DNA of 64,000 nt, taken from DTU052 sp050951725. Its GTDB lineage: Bacteria; Bacillota; Syntrophomonadia; Syntrophomonadales; DTU052. Within the stretch, counting starts at the first letter, position 1; each line of letters begins with the position of its first letter. The stretch covers positions 54,346-118,345 of the forward strand of contig JBMNJO010000011.1 in NCBI GenBank assembly GCA_050951725.1, in the 5' to 3' direction. This document shows positions 34,716 through 41,534 of the stretch, in pieces. Made by a program: the position numbers and the translations under genes. Under the pieces are notes generated by a model. The model did no database searches. It saw only the letters and a list, made by a program, of their open reading frames with translations, and had not been told where the DNA came from.

Positions 34716-35249
34716 GTGATAAATAAGGCAATTATTATGGCCACAACCTGCCATGCTGATCAAAAACGAAAAGGGACGGACATTCCGTACATATTGCATC
34801 CCCTCGAGGCTGGTGTCATAGTGGCCAATATGAAATTTGATGTGGACGTTATTTGTGCGGCCATACTTCACGACGTACTTGAGGATGCCAAAATATCTTT
34901 AGAAGCGATAATGTTAATGTTCAATCCAAGGGTTGCCGAACTCGTTGGGTCGCAGAGTGAGGATAAATCGAAAACATGGGCTGAAAGGAAAAAACACACC
35001 GTCGAATACTTGAAAACGGTCAATGACGAAGATATTAGGATCGTGGCCCTGGGAGACAAACTCTCCAATATGCGTTCGTTGTACCGCGATTATATTGAGT
35101 TTGGAGACCAGATATGGAACAGGTTCAATGAAAAGGATAAGGCCAAACAAGGAGAGTATTACAAAGGGCTGACCCAAGCATTAGCCACTTTGGAACGGTT
35201 CCCTGAGTATGGTGAGTACTGCAGCCTGGTAGAGAAAGTTTTTTCGTAG
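34716..35249 (+). CDS. HD-domain protein, RelA/SpoT hydrolase-like (MESH1 type)
   Basis: A ~177-residue HD-family phosphohydrolase: ATTCHADQKRKGTDIPYILH with the first metal His, AAILHDVLEDAKIS with the HD pair, and VALGDKLSNMRSLYRDY with the last Asp. These are the motifs of small (p)ppGpp hydrolases and related HD_4 proteins. No synthetase domain. I propose GTG 34716 after AAGGGG; TTG 34695, overlapping the stop of the acyltransferase remnant, is also possible. The substrate is not certain. Confidence 0.83.
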   Translation: MINKAIIMATTCHADQKRKGTDIPYILHPLEAGVIVANMKFDVDVICAAILHDVLEDAKISLEAIMLMFNPRVAELVGSQSEDKSKTWAERKKHTVEYLKTVNDEDIRIVALGDKLSNMRSLYRDYIEFGDQIWNRFNEKDKAKQGEYYKGLTQALATLERFPEYGEYCSLVEKVFS

Positions 35250-35756
35250 TAAATCGGTTCGTGGTGACACGTAAACGTCACCCCTGGTTTTATTGTTATC
35301 CATAGGTGCCTAGGTGGACTTCGTTAGTTTTGCACTTTTATATCCGGTTAATAAACCATCTGTTATCATCCTACCGGTAACCCAATTTAGCTTCCAACCA
35401 TAACGGCTACTAACATACCGCTGACAGTGAAATGAGCCAGTACTGACCCTAGCCCGATATTTGGATGATTCTCAAGGCACTCAATCTTTTGCGAATGAAC
35501 GGAATGTGTGGGTGATTCGATGAACGACGAGTTAAGAGAGTTTCTCCCACAAATCGTCTCGTTTTCTAACCACTTTAATATATAATATATATATATATAA
35601 GAATTGCATAGAATATTGTCTGGAGAAGTTTCACATTTCGCAACATGCCCAGTGTAAGAAAACGAAGTAAAAGGTTTGTCAATAGTTTGAAGGGGGTGAT
35701 CTGTGGGATTCGTTAACATTCTTCTTTTGTAAAAAACGGATAGGAGGGAACATTAA
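35250..35756. other. Intergenic region upstream of first acyl-CoA ligase
   Basis: About 500 bases. A dyad GGTGAC-N8-GTCACC (35263-35282) is followed by CCTGGTTTTATTG and may terminate the HD gene. A run of TA repeats lies at 35578-35600. No sigma-54 promoter was found here. No gene seen. Confidence 0.45.
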
Positions 35757-37421
35757 ATGGAGAAATCATGGTTGAAGGATTTTGACGAAGACGTGGCAAA
35801 ATGGCGCCCCAACTGGGAAGCTCTCTATGATAAGGACATGCCCCGACATTTTGATTACCCCGATTATCCTTTAAAATACTGGTTCAAGAAATGGGCCGAT
35901 GAGCACCCGAACAAACCATATATACTGATGGGCGATTTTACGATGAGCTACGGGGAAGCTAACAACACGGCCTGCCGAATAGCCAATGCCTTGTTAGATC
36001 TGGGAGTAAAAAAGGGCGACCGGGTAGCAATTATGGCCCCAAATGTGCCGCAGTATGTACTTTCTCTGCAGGCGCTTTTTAAGATCGGAGCGATCGAAGT
36101 GCCCGCCAACCCCCTATATACCGTTCCGGAACTGGAACTGCAATTCAAGGACAGCGGGAGCGAAACGGTCATCGTTATGGCTGCTTTTGCGGATAAGGCA
36201 ATTCAGATTATGCGCGATCCCAATACACCGGTCAAACGGGTCATCTCCTTTCAGGTGCCGGGTCCGGTAATAGAAGTTCCAACCGGCGAAGGGATCTATG
36301 ATTTTAACCAGTTGGCAGCGACTGCCAGTGATGCCGAGCCGGACGTCGAAGTATTTGGGGATGATGTAGCCCGGCTGCAGTATACCGGTGGTACTACAGG
36401 TATACCTAAAGGATGTATTTTAACCAATAAAATCATCTTTACTATGGCCATAATGGCTTCCAATTGGTGTTCATGTGGATTCACGTCAGTACCGAAGGAA
36501 GAATTCCGGACCCTTGCCGCCATCCCCCTTTACCACGTTTACGGTTTCAATTGCAATATTAATATCAACCTGAATGCAGGTGGGACAATTGTACTGGTAG
36601 CACAGCCAACCCCTGACAATTTGCTGGAAGCTATTGAAAAGCATAAACCCAATATTTGGGCGGCAGTGCCAGCCATGATATTAGGCTTGAATAATCACCC
36701 CAATGTAGCGAAGACCGATGTTTCCTCGCTTAAAGCGATTTTCAGCGGTTCCGCCCCGTTGGCGGTCGAAGTCATGAGAGAATTCGAACGTCTGACCGGA
36801 GCTCGTATTCAGGAAGGTTACGGACTATCAGAATCAACCAATGTTCTCTCCAGTACACCGGCATTCACCATCCGCAAAGAGGGCAGTTGCGGTATTCCAT
36901 ATCCAGATACAGATCTTGTTGTGGTCGATGTTGAAACCGGTACCAAGGTCATGCCTCGGGGCGAACTGGGAGAGCTGATCGCACGCGGACCTCAGATGTT
37001 TAAGGGATACTGGAACGATCCTGAGGAGACTGCCAATGCCGTTCGGGATGGATGGTTCTATACCGGCGATATAGTGAAGATGGACGAAGATGGATTCATC
37101 TTCATCATGGATCGCAAAAAGGATATGATAATCGTCAGTGGATTCAATGTGTATCCGCGGGATGTAGATGAAGTGCTCTATGCCCACCCCAAGGTCTTGG
37201 AAGCCTGCACGGTTGGAGTACCCAATCTCAAACAGGGTGAAAGTGTAAAGGCCTATGTGGTATTGAAGCCAGGGGAGAGCCTCACCGCAGAAGAAGTGAT
37301 AGCCTACTGCAGGGAAAGGCTGGCACCATATAAAGTGCCTTCCCAGGTAGAATTTATTGATGAACTCCCCAGAACTTCTGTGGGCAAACCAGATCGGAAG
37401 GCCTTACAGGCTAGAGGTTAG
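35757..37421 (+). CDS. AMP-forming acyl-CoA ligase (fatty-acid type), 1
   Basis: A 554-residue ANL-superfamily enzyme that activates a carboxylic acid with ATP and CoA. Visible: phosphate loop QYTGGTTGIPKGCI near residue 206, GYGLSESTNVLSST near 355, the hinge YTGDIVKMDEDGFIFIMDRK near 435, and the catalytic lysine in RTSVGKPDRKAL at the end. FadD-like length. ATG after AGGAGGG. It opens a block with a second ligase, which suggests fatty-acid use. The chain length cannot be told. Confidence 0.92.
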   Translation: MEKSWLKDFDEDVAKWRPNWEALYDKDMPRHFDYPDYPLKYWFKKWADEHPNKPYILMGDFTMSYGEANNTACRIANALLDLGVKKGDRVAIMAPNVPQYVLSLQALFKIGAIEVPANPLYTVPELELQFKDSGSETVIVMAAFADKAIQIMRDPNTPVKRVISFQVPGPVIEVPTGEGIYDFNQLAATASDAEPDVEVFGDDVARLQYTGGTTGIPKGCILTNKIIFTMAIMASNWCSCGFTSVPKEEFRTLAAIPLYHVYGFNCNININLNAGGTIVLVAQPTPDNLLEAIEKHKPNIWAAVPAMILGLNNHPNVAKTDVSSLKAIFSGSAPLAVEVMREFERLTGARIQEGYGLSESTNVLSSTPAFTIRKEGSCGIPYPDTDLVVVDVETGTKVMPRGELGELIARGPQMFKGYWNDPEETANAVRDGWFYTGDIVKMDEDGFIFIMDRKKDMIIVSGFNVYPRDVDEVLYAHPKVLEACTVGVPNLKQGESVKAYVVLKPGESLTAEEVIAYCRERLAPYKVPSQVEFIDELPRTSVGKPDRKALQARG

Positions 37422-37886
37422 AATCAACAAAACCCCGAGCGATTAAGAAAAACAGCTTGATATTTGTTAATACGGCAAACCTAAATGAATGACAATAAAA
37501 TGAGCGTCAGCGAAATTGGAATGGTCGGGCATAGGAATCTTCCTGGTGTCCGACCTTGTTTTCCCTTGGAGAGATTTGTTTTGACCAGAGCTGACATCCC
37601 TTCAAAGATGCAAGGGATGGAGTTCGGTTGTTATGTGTTACTTCCCTCTGATTTCCCATCTGGTTTGTGCCCGTTATGTCTCGGTGGGGCGGAGTTGTCC
37701 CTCGCTTGCTGCCTCAATAACACGAAGGCCTAGCTGATGATGCCTGCGGTGTTGCTCTTCTTACATACAAACCTTACCAAGCTTTTATTGGCATGAATCT
37801 TGCACTTTCGATCATAATAAACCGTAGTGAAATATGTCTTGCTTAACGTTTGTTTGTTTTTCCGGATATGACACTGCGGTGTATGA
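37422..37886. other. Intergenic region holding a sigma-54 promoter
   Basis: About 465 bases between two ligase genes. The frame 37485-37733 is open (82 codons) but has no binding site and no recognisable content. The useful signal is the sigma-54 promoter at 37789. The dense short runs around 37560-37740 could be the trace of an old insertion, which I cannot support further. Confidence 0.4.
37789..37804 (+). promoter_or_regulatory. Sigma-54 promoter upstream of acyl-CoA ligase 2
   Basis: TGGCATGAATCTTGCA: GG at -24 and GC at -12 with exactly 10 bases between, matching the RpoN consensus. It is about 80-110 bases before the ligase gene. A near-identical site stands at 41252. Confidence 0.82.
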
Positions 37887-39635
37887 GTGCACCTTGGAAA
37901 GGAGGAAACGGCCATAAACACCAAACAGTTTACATTCGAATGGGAAGGGCAAACCGAAATTTTGCCGCAGCGACTTGAGATGTGGGCAGAGCAACGTCCC
38001 GATGCCGAATTCTTTTACTACGGGGAAGAGGACAAGCATCTCACTTACAGGGAATTTAACTCAATTGCTAACCAGATTGCCAACAACCTGATAGCCCATG
38101 GCGTCCAGAAAGGTGATCGGGTGTGTCTTTTACTAACCAATCCCTATGTCACCATAGTATCCATGTTTGCAATCTGGAAGTGCGGTGGGGTTTACGCACC
38201 GATCAACTTCAATTATGCTGCCCGGCAGGTGGCATTCCAGATCGGGGATACCAAGCCTCAATTCCTTATAACTGATGTAGGGTTTATACCCTTGCTGAAC
38301 GATATTGCAGAACAGATTAAAGAACTGAAAATATTTATGTATCATCCTGAACCTGGCGATCACGATTATAAGGAAGAGGCTGCCAAGAATCAGGCCAAAT
38401 TTAAAACTATTGATTACAATTCTCTATTAACCGGAAACTCGGAAAACCCGGGTGTGGAGTTATTCGTCTATGATATTTGCAACATCATCTATACCTCCGG
38501 GACCACCGGACTCCCCAAAGGAGTTATACATTCCTATCGCTGGATCAACAACTATACTGTAAACCGTCGTCTCCCAATGACGCAGGAAGATGTGTTATAT
38601 ACCGACCTGCCCATGTATCATATCGCTGGATCATTATCTGACGTTGGTTGCGCCTGCTGGGTTGGCTGTAAAGTAGCAGTATGGGATAAATTTAACCTTA
38701 ACGACTATTGGCACCGGATACGCAAGAGCGGTGCAACCATGGCTTTGCTGATCGATGTCATTGCTCCCTGGTTATTGAGTGCACCGGAGAGTCCGGACGA
38801 CAAGAATCATTCCCTGCATATTGTAAACTCACAACCGTTGTTGCAGACACATCGCCAGATAGCCCAAAGATTTGGGATAGATTTCATTACGACGGGTTAT
38901 GCATCTACAGAATCAGGCAATCCCACATCGCTTCACATCGATGAAGAAATCGGCGATGTAAAGCCTCCGGAATGGCGCAAAGGGAGAAGCCGCGAAGAGA
39001 TTTTGCAAGTGTTGGCCGAGCACGGCCGTAAAGTAGTCAGTGGGAAGGATCCCAAACTAAATATGTACATCGGCGAAGCCCCAGGCTTTCAGGAATTAAG
39101 AATTGTAGACGAACACGGAATGGAGGTCCCTGACGGCCAGGTGGGCCAACTTTTGGTTAGACCCACCCTGGAACACTGGATAATGGAGGAGTACTTTGGA
39201 CGTCCTGAGGCGACTGCTGAGGCGTTTCGTGGCTGCTGGTTCCATACGGGGGATGCGGTGGTCAAAGATCCGGAAAATGGCAGGTTCTATTTTGTGGATC
39301 GTATGGGCTCGGTTATCAGAAGACGGGGTGAGAACATCTCACCCATACAGATAGAAGAAGCAGCCAATAGTCTGCCTGGAGTCTCCATGTCTGCAGCCTT
39401 TCCGGTTCCGGCAGAGGTAGGTGGAGAAGACGAAGTGGCTTTGGTCGTGGTACCCGTAGAGGACGGATCGCTGGTTGAAGAAGAATTCCGCACTGAATTG
39501 GGGAAACTGCTGCCCCGGTTCATGGTTCCCAAGTACCTGGAAATCAGAACGGAGATTCCAAGGACCGCCACCAACAAGGTCGAGAAATACAAACTCCGTG
39601 ATGAATTCATAGAAAAATACGGGTTAAAAAAATAA
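37887..39635 (+). CDS. AMP-forming acyl-CoA ligase (CaiC-like), 2; start may be ATA at 37914
   Basis: A ~582-residue ANL enzyme. Visible: NIIYTSGTTGLPKGVIHSY near 195, GYASTESGNPTSLH near 335, WFHTGDAVVKD near 452, the hinge DRMGSVIRRRGENIS near 473 and the lysine in TATNKVEKYKLRD near 565. The RRRGEN hinge is seen in crotonobetaine/carnitine-CoA ligase-like members. The GTG at 37887 has no binding site. A strong AAAGGAGG lies at 37898-37905 and points to the in-frame ATA at 37914, 8 bases on; there is no ATG or TTG there. A sigma-54 promoter lies upstream. Confidence 0.9.
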   Translation: MHLGKEETAINTKQFTFEWEGQTEILPQRLEMWAEQRPDAEFFYYGEEDKHLTYREFNSIANQIANNLIAHGVQKGDRVCLLLTNPYVTIVSMFAIWKCGGVYAPINFNYAARQVAFQIGDTKPQFLITDVGFIPLLNDIAEQIKELKIFMYHPEPGDHDYKEEAAKNQAKFKTIDYNSLLTGNSENPGVELFVYDICNIIYTSGTTGLPKGVIHSYRWINNYTVNRRLPMTQEDVLYTDLPMYHIAGSLSDVGCACWVGCKVAVWDKFNLNDYWHRIRKSGATMALLIDVIAPWLLSAPESPDDKNHSLHIVNSQPLLQTHRQIAQRFGIDFITTGYASTESGNPTSLHIDEEIGDVKPPEWRKGRSREEILQVLAEHGRKVVSGKDPKLNMYIGEAPGFQELRIVDEHGMEVPDGQVGQLLVRPTLEHWIMEEYFGRPEATAEAFRGCWFHTGDAVVKDPENGRFYFVDRMGSVIRRRGENISPIQIEEAANSLPGVSMSAAFPVPAEVGGEDEVALVVVPVEDGSLVEEEFRTELGKLLPRFMVPKYLEIRTEIPRTATNKVEKYKLRDEFIEKYGLKK

Positions 39636-39669
39636 TAATATAGGCCTACCCACTCAACCCGTGTAATGG

Positions 39670-39720
39670 GGGCAGACCTGGCCAGTGGAACTGTCAATCG
39701 CTGGCGGCGTCTGCTCTTTT
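39670..39720 (+). repeat. Structured repeat A (GCAGACC...GGTCTGC type hairpin)
   Basis: Stem ends GCAGAC/GTCTGC and inner CCAG/CTGG around the loop TGGAACTGTCAATCG, followed by CTTTTTGTTT. It lies 35 bases after ligase 2 and can act as its terminator. A second copy is at 41421-41475. The rest of the gap to 40036 shows no gene. Confidence 0.7.
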
Positions 39721-40036
39721 TGTTTCCAGACCTATTCATACCTGGGGTTGTCGATGCAACCTTAAACATCTACCTCCATGCTCAATATCAGATTAGCAGT
39801 CTATGCACCGGCGAGGGCGGGACGTATGATTTATGGCTTTATTGGGGGGATCCCTGATGGTGCGGAATTTGCTGCTAAATCTTTAACAGGTGAGCAGCAG
39901 TCGTATTACATAAATACCTGAAAGTATTCGAACCCTCTCGAAAACCGTTCTTCTCCTATCATCTGGTAAGGATTTACAAAGCGTGGTACAATCACCGTAA
40001 AGTTACCACGATTACATATTGAGGGGAGACGGTTTT

Positions 40037-40882
40037 ATGAAGGCTGAAATGGTTGCGATTAAAGCCGAGGATGGGGTGCTGCTGCACGGTGCCTATTATG
40101 AAGGACGAGAGGATAATCCTGCCGTAGTCCTGCTCCCGGGGGCCGCAATGAATTTCTATACCGGGGTGGGAGCCTTTTTGCCAGCCGCTCTGGCCGAGAA
40201 CGGATTTGCCTGCTTGAATATCAATCACCGGGGACACGATGTGGGAACCGCACCTGATCCTGTCAACCCCCGGGTTATTGGGGCGATATTCGATTGTTTT
40301 GAGGACTGTGTCCTCGATATAAGGGCCATGGTCGATTTCCTTGAGAAACGGGGGGCCAACAAAATCGTATTGGCAGGCCACAGCCAGGGAGCCTTGAAGA
40401 TTCTTTATGCTCTCAGGGAAGAGAAGATGGAAAGTGTCGCGGGAGTGATTATCATGAGTGCCCCGACGTCCGCGTCCGACATCATGAGATTCCTTCTGCG
40501 GAGTCATCTATATGAAGACGGTTTGCAGCAGGCTCAGGAGTTGGCTGAAAAAGGTGAACATGATCATATCCTGGTTTTTCGGGGTCGCGGTAACCTGCCA
40601 TATCCGTTTTCGGTTCGGACCTTTCTCAACATATACGCTCCAGACTCGCCTACAGATACCGTGTTGCTCGCCGAAGGGTTTTCATACCCAATGCTGGCGA
40701 TTCGGGGTCAATATGACCTGCCTCCCGTTCCGTGGCAACTCCTGGAAACAGTTAAGTCGAAATGCAATGATCCAGATCTGTGTCATATTGTGGAGCTTGA
40801 GGGGGCAAATCACTTTTACGTGGGACACGAGAAACCTCTGGGTGACACAATAGTCAAATGGCTGAACGACCTGATGCGGTAA
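40037..40882 (+). CDS. Alpha/beta hydrolase
   Basis: A 281-residue hydrolase. Nucleophile elbow is GHSQG (VLAGHSQGALKILYAL near residue 118), oxyanion region VVLLPGAAMNFYTG near 30, likely acid Asp in RGQYDLPP near 225 and His in GANHFYVGH near 260. It resembles UPF0255/serine-aminopeptidase-type esterases. ATG 40037 follows GAGGGGAGA; the frame is open six codons upstream. Lies between the sigma-54-linked ligase and the GGDEF/HD-GYP gene. Confidence 0.87.
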   Translation: MKAEMVAIKAEDGVLLHGAYYEGREDNPAVVLLPGAAMNFYTGVGAFLPAALAENGFACLNINHRGHDVGTAPDPVNPRVIGAIFDCFEDCVLDIRAMVDFLEKRGANKIVLAGHSQGALKILYALREEKMESVAGVIIMSAPTSASDIMRFLLRSHLYEDGLQQAQELAEKGEHDHILVFRGRGNLPYPFSVRTFLNIYAPDSPTDTVLLAEGFSYPMLAIRGQYDLPPVPWQLLETVKSKCNDPDLCHIVELEGANHFYVGHEKPLGDTIVKWLNDLMR

Positions 40883-40994
40883 AGAAGAGAGTCAGCACAT
40901 ACCACCACATCAAAGTGAGTTTTTCGTCTTGATTCCAGCCCCGAAGTCAGACTTGGCACACCCTAAACTACAGAGACGTAATTCCGCCAGAAAT

Positions 40995-41043
40995 GGGATT
41001 TGAATGGGTGGAATAAAACCACCCTTCAATCCCATTATTTTTC
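40995..41043 (+). terminator. Terminator after alpha/beta hydrolase
   Basis: Stem GGGATTTGAATGGGTGG paired with CCACCCTTCAATCCC (one bulge), 7-base A-rich loop, then ATTATTTTT. Confidence 0.88.
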
Positions 41044-41067
41044 TGCTCCTGCTGATACTTCAGAATG

Positions 41068-41085
41068 TGACACTTAAACGTGTCA
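41068..41085. promoter_or_regulatory. Dyad TGACAC-N6-GTGTCA, possible activator site
   Basis: A perfect 6+6 dyad located about 185 bases upstream of the sigma-54 promoter, a usual distance for an enhancer-binding protein. A related dyad is at 35263-35282. The link is inference. Confidence 0.4.
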
Positions 41086-41251
41086 GGGCCCTGATGAGAG
41101 TTGGTTGATTCATTGACAAACAGCCGATGAGTGTGACTGTATTGTCATGATTGGGCGGAGTTGTGTCCCATTTCTGACTACAAAATCGGATGACATGTTT
41201 TTCGATGCCGGTTTTGTCACGTTTTTGACAGCATGAATTGTATGTTTCAAT

Positions 41252-41267
41252 TGGCATGAATTTTGCA
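41252..41267 (+). promoter_or_regulatory. Sigma-54 promoter upstream of GGDEF/HD-GYP gene
   Basis: TGGCATGAATTTTGCA, with GG and GC separated by 10 bases. It differs from the site at 37789 in one base, and the flanking base pattern (ATTGGCATGAAT) is also shared. Confidence 0.82.
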
Positions 41268-41420
41268 TTAGAAACTACATAGATAGGTTCTGAGAAAAGC
41301 CGAACTTCCAAGAGCAGCCAACAAAGCTGAGAAGTGCAAGCCGCACTATGTTTATTGAAAATTACTGATTAAATAATTAACCATAACTTAGGCGTTTCCA
41401 ACTTAATCCCTTTGTTATAC

Positions 41421-41475
41421 GGGCAGACCTACCAGTGGAACTGTCATTCGCTGGTGGGGTCTGCTCTCTTGTTTT
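41421..41475 (+). repeat. Structured repeat B in the leader of the GGDEF/HD-GYP gene
   Basis: Stem GCAGACCTACCAG/CTGGTGGGGTCTGC around the loop TGGAACTGTCATTCG, followed by CTCTTGTTTTG and a second perfect hairpin TACCCAT/ATGGGTA (41477-41496). The loop matches copy A at 14 of 15 bases while the stem has changed. Confidence 0.7.
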
Positions 41476-41534
41476 GTACCCATTTTTGTATGGGTATGCG
41501 AAGGAACCGCGGTAATGGCTGTCGAAATCCTATA

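Larger units (their letters stand above)
40883..41534. other. Regulatory intergenic region before the GGDEF/HD-GYP gene
   Basis: About 650 bases with several signals: a terminator (40995-41043), a dyad (41068-41085), a sigma-54 promoter (41252-41267) and structured repeat B (41421-41475). No gene was seen. Together this gives a long leader of about 255 bases for the downstream gene. Confidence 0.6.

Noticed and set aside
37485..37733. 82-codon open frame between the ligase genes
   Set aside because: No binding site, no recognisable protein features, and the sigma-54 promoter lies just after it. Likely chance.
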